The notes under the pieces are model-generated. The model was not told the DNA's origin. It did not search any database and saw nothing but the letters and a program-made list of their open reading frames with translations. 64,000 bases of DNA, taken from positions 115,941 through 179,940 of the forward strand of contig JAFGIN010000049.1 in the NCBI GenBank assembly GCA_016929595.1. The letters run 5' to 3'. The translations under genes and the position numbers were made by a program. This stretch comes from Chitinispirillaceae bacterium. Lineage in GTDB: Bacteria > Fibrobacterota > Chitinivibrionia > Chitinivibrionales > Chitinispirillaceae. This document shows positions 16,806 through 27,794 of the stretch, piece after piece; the stretch's first letter is position 1; every line of letters begins with the position of its first letter.

Positions 16806-19800
16806 CTAATCCCCCGCATTCGACTTGAGTATCTTAACTTCTACCAAATGAACCTGGTGATCATCGATGAGATTGATAGCACCATCCTGGCATGTGACTC
16901 CATCAAGGGCCACACTCTTTTTTGTTTTACTCTCATTAACCTGAGTTATGGTGATATGGTAAACTGTTTCTCTGTATCTGTAATGGATTTTAAAGGTAAC
17001 CCAGTCGTCTGGAAGACAGGGTTCTATATGCAATTTATCTGTCCTCAGCTTTAGTCCTAATAAAGATTCCATAATCAGCCGGTACATCCATCCGGCTGAT
17101 CCTGTATACCAGGTCCATCCACCTCTGCCAATGTGGGGTGAAAGGGCATAAACATCAGCTGCGACTACATAAGGTTCAACTTTGTACCGTGCAATTTCTT
17201 CAGGAGTTCTAGCATGATTGACCGGGTTGATCATGTTTAAAATATCCCATGCTTTTTTGTTATCTCCAAGTTGTGCGAATGCCATTGCGGTCCATATCGC
17301 TGCATGCGTATATTGACCGCCATTTTCCCTGACTCCGGGAACATACCCTTTGATATAACCGGGATTCAAATCTGATTTATCAAAAGGAGGGTCAAGCAGT
17401 TGAACTAACGAGTACTCTTTACTGACAAGTCGTTTATCAATTGACTCCATGGCAGTGCGCGATCGTTCAGGATTCCCGGCTCCTGAAAGTACAGACCAGC
17501 TTTGAGAAATGGAATCAATTTGGCATTCAGCGTTTTTTGCAGAACCAAGCGGTTCTCCATTATCGAAATAAGCACGTCGATACCATTTACCATCCCATGC
17601 ATGTTTCTCAATGCTCTGAGATATCTTTTTTGCCATATTCTCACAAAGTTCAACAAAGGTAAGGTCATTTTTTGCCTTTGCGATTTCGGTAAACCGGGTA
17701 AGTACTTCGAAAAGGAAAAAAGCAAGCCAGACGCTTTCCCCTTTACCCTGGTTTCCAACCATGTTCATACCATCATTCCAATCACAGGTACCAATAAGAG
17801 GCAGTCCATGATCACCAAATCTAAGCCCATGCAGTATCGATCGTTGACAATGCTCGTATAGTGTACCTTTTTCTTCCGATCGGTTTGGAAGATCGTAATA
17901 CGAATCATCTTCAGGGTTTACAGGACGTCCTTTCAGGAATTGAATATATTCATCTAATACACCAGTGTCGCCAGTATTTACTACGTAACGACTCGTTGCT
18001 AATGGTAACCAGAGGTAATCGTCTGAGCAGTGTGTACGTACACCCCTTCCGAAAGGTGGATGCCACCAATGCTGGACATCTCCTTCAATGAACTGTCGGC
18101 TTGCAAAAAGAAGCAGTTGCTTTCGCAGAATACCCGGTTCTGCATGGATCAAAGCCATCGCATCCTGTAATTGGTCGCGAAAGCCGATTGCTCCACCCGA
18201 TTGATAGTAACCACTACGGGCCCAAATCCGGCATGCTATCGTCTGATACAAAAGCCATCCATTAGCTATAACATTCAGTGATGGAACGGGTGTTTCTATT
18301 TGCACTGCACCAAGAGTGTGGTTCCAATATTGCCAGACTGCTTCCAATGCAGTGCGGGCAGAATTTGACCCCCGGAAACGACGTATTATATTGTTGGTTT
18401 CATCGATGTTTCGTCCTGTACCAAGCTTAAATGTTATTTCCCGTTCCTGGCCGGGGGCAAGATCAAAGGGAACCTGGATTGCTGCGCACGGATCTAATGC
18501 AATCCCTTTTTTCCCTGAAAGCCGCGAACGATTCATTGCAGCAGGATTCTTAAGTGTCCCGTTTCGCCCCAAAAATTCAGTGCGATCACAGGTAAAGGAC
18601 AGTATTGGATCGTCGACCTGAAGAAACGCAACCCGGCTGGTAAATTCTGAATTGTAAGGGTTCGCTGCATAAATGACATTATCATTAAAGCCGAAGCTGG
18701 TATTAACGTGCATTGCAGTTTTATGCCGTAGATCACCTAACACCCATTCCACATAATTTATAGCCGATAATTTGCATGGCCGGCCGGACTTGTTTTTGAC
18801 TTTTAATAAAGAAAATTTTATTGATGCATCTAACGCAACATAAACCCAAAGCTCGGTAACAATGCCACCTTCGTTGTGTTCAAAGACGCTATATCCAAAT
18901 CCGTGCCTGGTCAGGTAAATCGTTGATTCGCTATCGGTCAATGGTGCAGGGGACCAGAAATGGCCTGTTTCTTCATCGCGGAGGTATAAGGCTTCTCCGC
19001 TTGAATCGGTTACAGGATCGTTGTTCCATGGTGTGAGGCGATACTCGTGAGAATTTTCAGCCCAGGTGTACGAAAGTCCATTTTCGGAAATGACTGTTCC
19101 AAATTCCGGGTTTGCGAGTATGTTTACCCATGGAGCAGGTGTCACTTTGATTTTGGAAGTGGTCATTACATATTCCCGTCCGTCTGGTGTAAATCCTCCG
19201 ACTCCATTGAAGAAGATCAGATCATGTCTGGATAAACCCATTTCTGATTGAGGGTTGGCCTTGTGGGTACGGGTTGGTTTAAATGGTGAAACTGATAATT
19301 CTCCGAAACCTCGACGGTTTATTTGATCCTCTAAAGCACCCCGGGTATCACTAAGGACGGCACAAGCAACTGTCTGAAAAAGAATTCTATCTTCATTTGA
19401 AATCTGGTCTCCGGAGCGTACAAATATTCCGCCTGGTCGATCAATGACATTCGCCTCGATTCCTGCAGCGATCAATCCGAGGATCTGTTCCTGAAGTAAC
19501 TGGCGGTATCCCGCACGGTCTTCATTCCAGATTACCAGATCGACAGCTAATCCTTTCAGTTTCCAATAGGCATGGGCTTGAACAAGCTGTCGTGCAAGAT
19601 TGATATTTGCCGGATCTTCGATTTGCAAGAGCACAATTGGTAAATCACCAGAAATGGAATATCCCCAAAGACCGGATTGTCCGCGACGGTTCTTAATAAG
19701 AATTCCAGGTTCAGCCCTCAGCAATGAATTTGTAAAAATAATAGAACTTGCAAGATGTCCATACAATTGAGCATCCGATTCAGTAGCATTGATTTGTCGT

Positions 19801-22800
19801 AATACCACCTGGCTGTGTGTCCAGGCAAGTTCAAAAACCCGGTTTGCAAAGTGCCTGTCCTTGTATTTCTCAACAAGATTTAATGTGCCATCACGGTGTT
19901 CACTTATTCCTGTTACAATGTCAACTATAGCTGTCTCTTCAGACTCAATTACTATTTGGTATTGGATGGCAACAACAGGATCGAGCACAGAACCCTGAGT
20001 TCCTGAGAGCGTGGATCTTTTCATTGCGATTGGTGATTCAAGGGTATTTCCACGTCCAATGAATTGCATACGGTCTGTTTCGTAGGAAATATTCCTGATT
20101 TCGGCTCCATGAACTGCCATCAGGTGAAACATCCAGGGGGTTTTTTCGCCTAACGATCTGGGACGCCGATTACAGAGGATTGCCTGCCGCTGGTCGATAA
20201 TTTCTGTCTGAACAAAAAGATTACTGAATGCCGGATGGGCCAAATCAGCTGCATCAGGTGCCAATACGACTTCCGCATAACTGGTAATATCGATGGTTCT
20301 TTTTGATCTTGTTCGGTTAGTCAATTTGACTCTTCGCAATTCGATATCGTCTTCAGGCGAGACTACGATTTCGGTATGCGTGTCAATGTCAAAATCACGA
20401 CGGCGGAATTCTGCACGCCCTTCTGAAAATATAGCTTCATATTTTTCGGGGCGAATAAGCGTCGGTTGATATGCAATGGACCAGAAATCTCCACTTTCTG
20501 CATCACGTAAATAACAGAACGCTCCCCAGTTGTCGCGGGTGCGGTCTTCCCGCCAGCGTGTTACAGCAATATCTCTCCAATGACTGTATCCACCGCCTGC
20601 AGCGGTAATTAGAACCCGGTACTGATCTCCGTTTGACAATAAGTTGACTTCTGGATATGGCGTGTCGGGAGTATCGAACACACGGAGAGGCATCTCCTGA
20701 GTCGTTGTATCAGGGCGAATATTGGTAACACTTGAAAGTGTTGAAAAGTGTGATGAAGCTCTGGGAATCCTTTCCTGGAGTAGTAGTAAAGTGGCCTGGA
20801 ATAATGGATCCGACTCAAACCTCTTTTGCATTGGACGATTCAGTAAAACGAATGCTAAAGAGAGAAAACTCATACCTTCGTGATGCGACATGAAAGATTT
20901 TATAATTGCCTTTGATTGACCTCTGGGTAATCGTGTGGCTGTATAATCGACAGCCTCATAAAAACCATATTTACCCATAAATCCTTCATCGGCAAGACGT
21001 TCAAGATTAGTACAAGCTTCTTCAGGCATAACCATCAGAGCAAGTGCAGTTGCATAAGGTGCAATTACCAAATCCTCAGAGAGCCCTCTTTTAAGCCCGA
21101 GTCCCGGAACACCAAATGCGCGATATTGATAGTTTAATTGAGCATCTACAGCATTGTAGCCGGATTCTGAAATACCCCATGGAACACCTCTTTGCTTTCC
21201 ATATTCTATTTGTCTTATCACTGCAGCCTTACACGTTTGATAAAGTAACGTGTTCTCATACGCAGGCATAACTAAAAGGGGCATAAGATATTCAAACATT
21301 GAACCACTCCATGAAAGGAGAACCGGTTCACCTTCGACAGTTGTAAGAAGACGCCCAAGTGCAAACCAGCTTTCCTGTGATACCTGACCCTGAGCAATGG
21401 CGACAAAACTTGCCAATCGAGCTTCTGACGCCAATAAATCATAATAACTCAAATCACGTTGCCGATTTTCGAGACTGTATCCTACTGATTGTAAATGAAG
21501 AGATTTATCATATAAAAAGTTATAGTCCATTTTAGCAAATTGAGCTGATTGTCCGGCAAGAACCTCAGTAAGGTCTATTCTTTTCTTTGCAAAGTTAACT
21601 GCTTTATCGAACAATGTTTTGAATTCGCCACTCATTTCCCCCGTATCAGTTCTGGCGATATCACGTAATGTTGGAATAGTTTCAAACTCCGGATGGTTGT
21701 GCAATAGTTTATCGGAAACCGGAAGTTCTATCCAGGGAGCCACACAAGTCAATTCATCGAAAGCGATTTTGCATTGCCTGAAAAGTTTAGTTGCCCATAC
21801 TCCTGATTGTTCGTCAGTATCTAAAGTAAGTGAATTCGCAATGTCTCCGGCGAGGGTTGAAAGCTTTTCCAGATGTTTCCAAATGTTGATGAGTGTTGCC
21901 GGATTCTCTTTTAAAATTTCAACCATATAGGTGCGCAACTGAGTGATTCTCTCAGGTAGAGACTTCCCTGCCAGTGAAATGAAAATTTGTAATGTATCAT
22001 TAATGCCTTCGAAGAGACGGGGGCCTGATATTTTTTGATCGGGAAGAGTGAGAAGCCCCTGTTGCAGAGTCAAAAGATGGCCGGCAAGGTTACCGCTATC
22101 AACAGATGATATATAAAGAGGTTTCAGTGGTTCTAAAGTCCGCGTATCGTACCAGTTAAAGAAATGTCCCTGGAATTTTTCCAGCTTATGGAGTGTGTCA
22201 AATGCGTTGGACGTTCGCTCAAGAAGCTCACCGCTAAGGATGTAACCAAAATCGTATGCAGATAGATTCGCCAGTAGTGAAAGTCCAATATTTGTAGGCG
22301 AAGTGCGATGTGCTATAACCGAATTCGGATGCTCCTGAAAGTTATCAGGAGGTAACCAGTTGTCTTTTTCACAAGTAAAAGTTTCAAAAAATGACCAGGT
22401 TTTACGTGAAAGATCTTTTAGAAAGCGGTATTGCTTAGCTGTTAATTTTGCCGCATGTGGGTAAAGAGGCAAACTTATCCACCATGCAACGATTGGGAAG
22501 ATGAGCCACGAGACAATAATCGGCCAAACCAATGCAAGCGTCTCTGGAAATAATATTGAAAGACTGATTGTGGATAAGATTGAAATGAAGGGAGATATCC
22601 ACATAGATAAAATATAACCAGGAAGATTGGATGTGCTGTGTCGTTTAACTTTCACTACTGGATTCCATTCAAGAAGTCTTTTTTTAGAGAAAGTTAATCT
22701 CCAGCATGTTCGTATTATGGCATTTGAATTAAAAAAAGCTTCATATGGCAGGCTTATAATCATAAAGGCTGCTTGATACAAATGTAATGCAGCCGATTTT

Positions 22801-25439
22801 CCGGTGCTCTTAAGATGCTGTGAGAAAAATAGATCCTTTGGTTTGTGGAAGATATTAAAAATCAAAATGACCAGTGAAGGAGTGAGGATAATCCCTGCTA
22901 CAGCTAACGTCCAGAACCATGGTGATGTTAAAATTGTCCATCCAGTCAGTAAAAGAAGCAAAAGTGCCAGAGGAACAATGCTGCGTCTGAGGTTATCAAA
23001 AATCTTCCACCAGGATAAAAGAGATAAAGGGTTTTTCTGGGTTTTACCATTTAACATAGGCACAATTGGCAGCAGCCAGGGGATCAATTGCCAATCACCC
23101 CTCACCCAGCGTGCCCGGCGCTTCACATCGATTTTGTAGCCGGGAGGATACTCTTCAAATAAAAGTACATCACTTAACAATCCAGATCGGGCATAACAAC
23201 CTTCCAGAAGATCATGGCTAAGAATTTGGTTCTCGGGAAACCGTTCTTTTAGTGATTTCTCAAATGCATCTATGTCGTATATACCTTTACCAATAAAGGA
23301 TCCTTCTCCAAAAAGATCCTGATATACATCCGATACCGCACGGGTGTATGGATCTATTCCGGGTTCACTGCCAAACAGCTTTGCGTATCTGGAGAGGTTT
23401 GTGCCGGGTAAACTTACAGCTACCCGGGGTTGAAGAATGCCATAGCCTTCTGTTACCAGCTTTTTTACCGGGTCGAATCGTGGTTTGTTGAGAGGATGCG
23501 ACATGGTTCCGACAAATTGACGCGCAGAATCGCGTGGTAATTGCGTATCAGAGTCGAGGGTAATGATATACTTGACATCTTTTAAAACTTCAGTATTTCC
23601 GATAATCACCGAAAACACACTCCGTGGTCCCCCTCGTAAAAGGGAATTCAAATCGGAGAGTTTTCCCCTCTTTCGTTCATACCCCATCCATAGCTTATCT
23701 TTCGGTTCCCATTTACGCGGACGATGAAAAAGAAAAAAGGTATCACCCTTTTTTCCCGGGTATTTCTTGTTTAGTTCTATAATCTTTTTGCTGGCAAGCT
23801 CAATAAGGGGCTCATCTTCTTCCAATTTTTCCGTTGTGGCATCTTTGTAATCAGTCAATAAACCGAAATGTAAATAATCGTCTTGATTTGCCAGAAAACG
23901 TACCTCCAAAGCTTCAGCCAGAGACTCTATTGTTTGTGGATTTGATAGGATGGTGGGCACAATTACCAAAGATTGGGATTCAGGAGGAATTCCTTTTGAG
24001 TAATCTAGTCGTGGCAGTGGCGATGGACTAACAAAAAGAGTAGAAATCCAATTAACAAGAGCTACTGCCGCATGACTTCCGGAAAAAAACAGGAGACTAC
24101 CAAGCACCCATAAGTATAAGGTGCTGATTCCATCATAGTGGGCTTTTTGAAGAAGTATCCAGGTAAATGCTGATGTCAATAAAAAAATTGAACTCAAATA
24201 GGAAAAATGTGGAAATCGGGAAACCGTTCTTTTTATTATGAATGGTAATGCATGATTTATTTTTGCCAGGTGTTCAAGTTGAGGCAAGCCCCTGTCAATA
24301 AGGAAATATCCGACATGGGCAGTACGCTCCTGGGCTCCATTGGATTCGGCCCTGTTCTTTGCGAGTTCGATTGCTTTGCGTGCTACTTCAACCTCAGAAA
24401 TATTTCCTTTTTTTCCCAGCATTTCTATAATGTGGCGATAGCGGTCACGGGTATTAAAGTCCATCGATCCGTACGCCCCGGCAGGGTCCTGCTGAAGAAC
24501 ATGTTCCACATGGCTTGTAGATTCAACAAATTCACGCCAATCCATGGCACTTAAGAAACGAAGGCTCCCGATACTGTTTCTGACCGAGACCTGATTTGCG
24601 GCTTGTTGCTGGGTTTCATATTGAATTAACTGAATTGTGGTTCCATTTGACTCAATCAGGCGCTGTTCAATCCATGTCAATGGAAATGCCAATGCCGGGC
24701 TTTGTCCTTGTAACCGTCTGACAAATTCAGATACAAATGATGAGGACATCGGAGGGTCTGATCTGGCCATATCAGCAATCACTAATATCAGGCTTTTAGG
24801 ATCCTTCTCTGCCATTTCTATCATTTGTTCGGCCCAGGAATCAGCAAGTTCACGTTCGATTCTATTTACTGCTACTCTGGTAGCAACACGACGAAGATTC
24901 TCTATGAGAGCAAGCCGTAACATAATGGGAATAGCCCATAATTCACCTAAATTCAAAGTTGTAATAGTTTGATAGGCTGTTACAAAACGAGTCAGGCTTT
25001 CGGGGTCAACTCTTCCATCTCCATGAGATATGATCTCTTTTGCGATATCGTAAACCCGGGGTAGCCCGGCAGATAAACCACTATGTAAACGTGGTAATTC
25101 CTTGCTGTAACCTTTTGGTAAGTGCCTTCTTCCTGTTTGTATCTGTTCCTCGATTAAATAAAAATTATCGAGTAACCATTCTCCGGCTGGTGTTATCTGT
25201 TGTTTGGCTTCTACAGCTTTTGTTATAAGTTTATGTACTTTGTGGAGGACAGATTCATTTTCTGCCAAACGGGAAAGCAGCTGCTGGTCGGGTTTTACTC
25301 TCGGTCCAAGTTCATGTAACCTTGCCAGAGTTTTACCATGCTGCTCCATTTGTTCTGTACTGAACAACTCTGAACGCAGGGGGGGCTCGCCATCGATGTG
25401 TTTTTGGGAAAGGTCATTTTCCCAGAGATGGGCTTTCAA
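16806..25439 (-). CDS. Cyclic beta-1,2-glucan synthase
   Basis: 2877 residues, the typical giant size of NdvB/ChvB-like enzymes. Order by approximate residue: N-terminal region, membrane helices (~420-480), GT84 glycosyltransferase (~480-800) with DSD near 626, HDLLEG near 741 and RRARWVRGDWQ near 778, further membrane helices (~820-1020), a glucoamylase-like domain of the GH189 cyclising type (~1250-1560; SWSGSMFEYL, GISESGYN, SHHEGM), then two GH94 N-terminal-like beta domains and a GH94 C-terminal domain with TCDWNDGMNMVG near 2553. It should make cyclic beta-1,2-glucan at the inner membrane and export it to the periplasm. The 25439 start is TTG without an SD; the frame stays open without ATG to ~25519. 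A stem including the stop codon (GCGGGGGAT/ATCCCCGC, 16779-16821) may terminate transcription. Confidence 0.92.
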   Translation of the reverse strand: MKAHLWENDLSQKHIDGEPPLRSELFSTEQMEQHGKTLARLHELGPRVKPDQQLLSRLAENESVLHKVHKLITKAVEAKQQITPAGEWLLDNFYLIEEQIQTGRRHLPKGYSKELPRLHSGLSAGLPRVYDIAKEIISHGDGRVDPESLTRFVTAYQTITTLNLGELWAIPIMLRLALIENLRRVATRVAVNRIERELADSWAEQMIEMAEKDPKSLILVIADMARSDPPMSSSFVSEFVRRLQGQSPALAFPLTWIEQRLIESNGTTIQLIQYETQQQAANQVSVRNSIGSLRFLSAMDWREFVESTSHVEHVLQQDPAGAYGSMDFNTRDRYRHIIEMLGKKGNISEVEVARKAIELAKNRAESNGAQERTAHVGYFLIDRGLPQLEHLAKINHALPFIIKRTVSRFPHFSYLSSIFLLTSAFTWILLQKAHYDGISTLYLWVLGSLLFFSGSHAAVALVNWISTLFVSPSPLPRLDYSKGIPPESQSLVIVPTILSNPQTIESLAEALEVRFLANQDDYLHFGLLTDYKDATTEKLEEDEPLIELASKKIIELNKKYPGKKGDTFFLFHRPRKWEPKDKLWMGYERKRGKLSDLNSLLRGGPRSVFSVIIGNTEVLKDVKYIITLDSDTQLPRDSARQFVGTMSHPLNKPRFDPVKKLVTEGYGILQPRVAVSLPGTNLSRYAKLFGSEPGIDPYTRAVSDVYQDLFGEGSFIGKGIYDIDAFEKSLKERFPENQILSHDLLEGCYARSGLLSDVLLFEEYPPGYKIDVKRRARWVRGDWQLIPWLLPIVPMLNGKTQKNPLSLLSWWKIFDNLRRSIVPLALLLLLLTGWTILTSPWFWTLAVAGIILTPSLVILIFNIFHKPKDLFFSQHLKSTGKSAALHLYQAAFMIISLPYEAFFNSNAIIRTCWRLTFSKKRLLEWNPVVKVKRHSTSNLPGYILSMWISPFISILSTISLSILFPETLALVWPIIVSWLIFPIVAWWISLPLYPHAAKLTAKQYRFLKDLSRKTWSFFETFTCEKDNWLPPDNFQEHPNSVIAHRTSPTNIGLSLLANLSAYDFGYILSGELLERTSNAFDTLHKLEKFQGHFFNWYDTRTLEPLKPLYISSVDSGNLAGHLLTLQQGLLTLPDQKISGPRLFEGINDTLQIFISLAGKSLPERITQLRTYMVEILKENPATLINIWKHLEKLSTLAGDIANSLTLDTDEQSGVWATKLFRQCKIAFDELTCVAPWIELPVSDKLLHNHPEFETIPTLRDIARTDTGEMSGEFKTLFDKAVNFAKKRIDLTEVLAGQSAQFAKMDYNFLYDKSLHLQSVGYSLENRQRDLSYYDLLASEARLASFVAIAQGQVSQESWFALGRLLTTVEGEPVLLSWSGSMFEYLMPLLVMPAYENTLLYQTCKAAVIRQIEYGKQRGVPWGISESGYNAVDAQLNYQYRAFGVPGLGLKRGLSEDLVIAPYATALALMVMPEEACTNLERLADEGFMGKYGFYEAVDYTATRLPRGQSKAIIKSFMSHHEGMSFLSLAFVLLNRPMQKRFESDPLFQATLLLLQERIPRASSHFSTLSSVTNIRPDTTTQEMPLRVFDTPDTPYPEVNLLSNGDQYRVLITAAGGGYSHWRDIAVTRWREDRTRDNWGAFCYLRDAESGDFWSIAYQPTLIRPEKYEAIFSEGRAEFRRRDFDIDTHTEIVVSPEDDIELRRVKLTNRTRSKRTIDITSYAEVVLAPDAADLAHPAFSNLFVQTEIIDQRQAILCNRRPRSLGEKTPWMFHLMAVHGAEIRNISYETDRMQFIGRGNTLESPIAMKRSTLSGTQGSVLDPVVAIQYQIVIESEETAIVDIVTGISEHRDGTLNLVEKYKDRHFANRVFELAWTHSQVVLRQINATESDAQLYGHLASSIIFTNSLLRAEPGILIKNRRGQSGLWGYSISGDLPIVLLQIEDPANINLARQLVQAHAYWKLKGLAVDLVIWNEDRAGYRQLLQEQILGLIAAGIEANVIDRPGGIFVRSGDQISNEDRILFQTVACAVLSDTRGALEDQINRRGFGELSVSPFKPTRTHKANPQSEMGLSRHDLIFFNGVGGFTPDGREYVMTTSKIKVTPAPWVNILANPEFGTVISENGLSYTWAENSHEYRLTPWNNDPVTDSSGEALYLRDEETGHFWSPAPLTDSESTIYLTRHGFGYSVFEHNEGGIVTELWVYVALDASIKFSLLKVKNKSGRPCKLSAINYVEWVLGDLRHKTAMHVNTSFGFNDNVIYAANPYNSEFTSRVAFLQVDDPILSFTCDRTEFLGRNGTLKNPAAMNRSRLSGKKGIALDPCAAIQVPFDLAPGQEREITFKLGTGRNIDETNNIIRRFRGSNSARTALEAVWQYWNHTLGAVQIETPVPSLNVIANGWLLYQTIACRIWARSGYYQSGGAIGFRDQLQDAMALIHAEPGILRKQLLLFASRQFIEGDVQHWWHPPFGRGVRTHCSDDYLWLPLATSRYVVNTGDTGVLDEYIQFLKGRPVNPEDDSYYDLPNRSEEKGTLYEHCQRSILHGLRFGDHGLPLIGTCDWNDGMNMVGNQGKGESVWLAFFLFEVLTRFTEIAKAKNDLTFVELCENMAKKISQSIEKHAWDGKWYRRAYFDNGEPLGSAKNAECQIDSISQSWSVLSGAGNPERSRTAMESIDKRLVSKEYSLVQLLDPPFDKSDLNPGYIKGYVPGVRENGGQYTHAAIWTAMAFAQLGDNKKAWDILNMINPVNHARTPEEIARYKVEPYVVAADVYALSPHIGRGGWTWYTGSAGWMYRLIMESLLGLKLRTDKLHIEPCLPDDWVTFKIHYRYRETVYHITITQVNESKTKKSVALDGVTCQDGAINLIDDHQVHLVEVKILKSNAGD

Positions 25440-25868
25440 ACGATGTAATGCGTTATCAGTTATAGTATTGCCTACTTTTGAATCTAAATTGTTAAAAAAT
25501 TGTAACTTACTCAGCAGTTAAATGACTGGGATTTGAGTAACGAAAGGAATAAACGATGCTATAATATATATATATACATATATCTGAGCTACAGCATATT
25601 TCTTTTTAGAGATGGAGCTTCTGAGCCGATTGAGAATCTGATTTCAACCAATGATTTTAACCTTCGGGTAAAAGGCAAACCGCATGTGTTTGAGATAATG
25701 GATTTTGTCTGTTTGAAACATCAAGCCGCGCGCGGTTATCTCTCCCGGTGGTGGTGCTGCTGCCTACGCTAAAGTAATCATCGATTACAAAACTGTGGAG
25801 TTTCGTATATACTGATTGATTTACTAAAAAGTTTTGTGGAAGAGTGATGGATATAAAGAATGCAAGAT
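25440..25868 (+). pseudogene. Gap with a possible decayed secreted-protein tail (25605-25815)
   Basis: Upstream of the glucan synthase is an AT-dinucleotide run (around 25565-25580). From about 25605 a plus-strand reading DGASEPIENLISTNDFNLRV...PHVFEIMDFV, then after a frame change AVISPGGGAAAYAKVIIDYK...VEFRIY and TGA at 25815, looks like the C-terminal end of a protein with alternating beta-strand character. I cannot name the family. It has no start and a broken frame. It could be chance, but the second part reads too protein-like to ignore. Confidence 0.3.
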
Positions 25869-27515
25869 CTACTTTAATTCACGAATATAGGCTTTTAGAT
25901 GAGGTATACGGAATGCTGATATGCTGAACTGATCGATACCACAATCCATAAATTTTTTAAGGCAGTGTTCTTCATTCACAATTTCGCCGCAGACACTGCA
26001 CTCCTTACCTGCTTTTTTACATGCATTTGCAATGTTTTTAATAAGAGGCAGGATATAATCGATACCTTTTTCATAGTAGTCTGCAACATCAGGATTCTCG
26101 CGACTGGCTGCCATTACATACTGAATCAGGTCATTGGTCCCTATGCTTATGAAATCAGAGACTTGAAGAAATTCATCAATTGCCAGTGCCGATGCAGGCG
26201 TTTCGATCATACAACCCAGTCTGATATTCTTTTTCTTCAAAATGTGTTTAAGATCTTTCTGACAGCCTTCTATCATATTGTAAACAGCGCTGACTTCCTC
26301 AGGAAGGGTAACCATTGGCAGCAGAACTCTCAGGTTGAATTCCTGATGAAGTTTTAAAAGAACATTTATTTGCGTTTTTAAAAGAGCAGGATTTCTAAGG
26401 AGAAGCCGGATACCCCGTAAGCCAAGAAACGGACTCACTTCATTATTGAGTTGAAAATAGGGGAGTCGTTTGTCACCGCCAATATCCAGGACTCTCACCG
26501 TAATTGGTATGTTTCCTGCCGGCTCGAGTGCGTTTTTCAGATGTACATACAGTTCTTCTTCATCTGGCAGTGATTTGTGTTGCAGATATATCCCTTCAGT
26601 ACGAAACAGGCCAATACCATCACAGCCGCACTCCTCCGCGTTCTGTACCTCTTGAAGTGTATTTGCGTTTGCCATGAGTTTGATCGTTCTGCCGCTTACG
26701 GTTTTTGCATAACCCTTTACCGAACGAATTTTTTTTGAAAGTTCATTGCCTATTGCTGATTGACGGTTTCTGTAAATACCTGCTGTGGAATAAAGAGGAT
26801 TGATTATAGCTTTTCCCGAAAAACCATCGATAATAACCGTTGTTCTGTCCTGAATTTCCTGAAGCATTTTTTCATTGGTGACCAATGCCGGGATACCCAG
26901 GGATCGTGCTATGATAGCACTGTGTGCATGAATGCTTCCTTCCTCGACAATAATTCCCTTTACATGATTTCTGTCAAGAATGATCGTATCGGATGGTAGT
27001 AATCTTCGAGATATAATTATTGAATTTTCCGGCAGTCTTGCAAGGATGTTTGTATCGATACCAAGAAGATGCCTGAGCATTTTTCTGAGAATGTCGTGAA
27101 GGTCTTCGGTTTTGGATTTTATTATCTCATTCTCCAGGTTTTCGAAACGGTTGATATATTTACGGAACACATTTTTTGTGACCTGCTCAGCATTAGTTAG
27201 TTCATTTCTCATCTCAGTCTCAAACAAACCTGTAAACTCATTATCATCAAGCATAAGACGCTGTGCTTCAAAAATACTACCCTCTTTTGAGCTCATGGAG
27301 TGAGAGACAGAACGGCTTAGCTTGTAGAGGTCTCTTTTTACTGATGATAGAGCTTTGGTAATTCTGCGAAGTTCATGCGTTACATTTTTCTCGGATATAT
27401 TGTATGAGGAAATATCACGCGTAAGAATATCACGGTATATGAATGCCTTACCTATGGCGATACCGGTAGACATCGGTTTACATTGAAGCGTAATATCCTG
27501 TTTATTTTTACTCAT
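25869..27515 (-). CDS. ptsI: Phosphoenolpyruvate-protein phosphotransferase (enzyme I)
   Basis: 548 residues, close to the usual ~570. Enzyme I takes phosphate from PEP onto a histidine and passes it to HPr. Seen: GIAIGKAF near the N-terminus, the phospho-histidine site EEGSIHAHSAIIARSLGIP (H198 expected), GGDKRLPYF, LGLRGIR, the TIM-barrel signature IGTNDLIQY and the active cysteine region CSVCGE (C509). The residues before the active His (SIHA) differ from the common GGxTS, which is seen in some divergent EI proteins. No HPr or sugar permease lies nearby. No SD is obvious at the ATG. It may serve regulation or a distant PTS. Confidence 0.92.
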   Translation of the reverse strand: MSKNKQDITLQCKPMSTGIAIGKAFIYRDILTRDISSYNISEKNVTHELRRITKALSSVKRDLYKLSRSVSHSMSSKEGSIFEAQRLMLDDNEFTGLFETEMRNELTNAEQVTKNVFRKYINRFENLENEIIKSKTEDLHDILRKMLRHLLGIDTNILARLPENSIIISRRLLPSDTIILDRNHVKGIIVEEGSIHAHSAIIARSLGIPALVTNEKMLQEIQDRTTVIIDGFSGKAIINPLYSTAGIYRNRQSAIGNELSKKIRSVKGYAKTVSGRTIKLMANANTLQEVQNAEECGCDGIGLFRTEGIYLQHKSLPDEEELYVHLKNALEPAGNIPITVRVLDIGGDKRLPYFQLNNEVSPFLGLRGIRLLLRNPALLKTQINVLLKLHQEFNLRVLLPMVTLPEEVSAVYNMIEGCQKDLKHILKKKNIRLGCMIETPASALAIDEFLQVSDFISIGTNDLIQYVMAASRENPDVADYYEKGIDYILPLIKNIANACKKAGKECSVCGEIVNEEHCLKKFMDCGIDQFSISAFRIPHLKAYIRELK

Positions 27516-27736
27516 AATACTGATTACGTTTTGATGATAAAATTATTGTAGATTAAAAAATGTAGTCTGATGAGAAACCTAAATCTATCCGGAAAAACAC
27601 AGATTATACAGATAAAAAATGCTGCAAAAAACATGATCTCGAATCCATTGATTGGATGCAAAAATCTTTTGCCAATATCCATAACCAGATTATATACTGC
27701 TAAGATGTATTTTACAACGGAAATAGCTGGTAAAAA

Positions 27737-27768
27737 AACTGCCTTTACCGCATCCGGTAAAGGCAGTT
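27737..27768 (-). terminator. Rho-independent terminator
   Basis: A 14-bp perfect stem, AACTGCCTTTACCG/CGGTAAAGGCAGTT, with a 4-nt loop. On the minus strand it is followed by a seven-T run. It lies 26 nt beyond the stop of the outer-membrane protein gene. Confidence 0.9.
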
Positions 27769-27794
27769 CAAACTATTCAAAAATAATCTGATTA

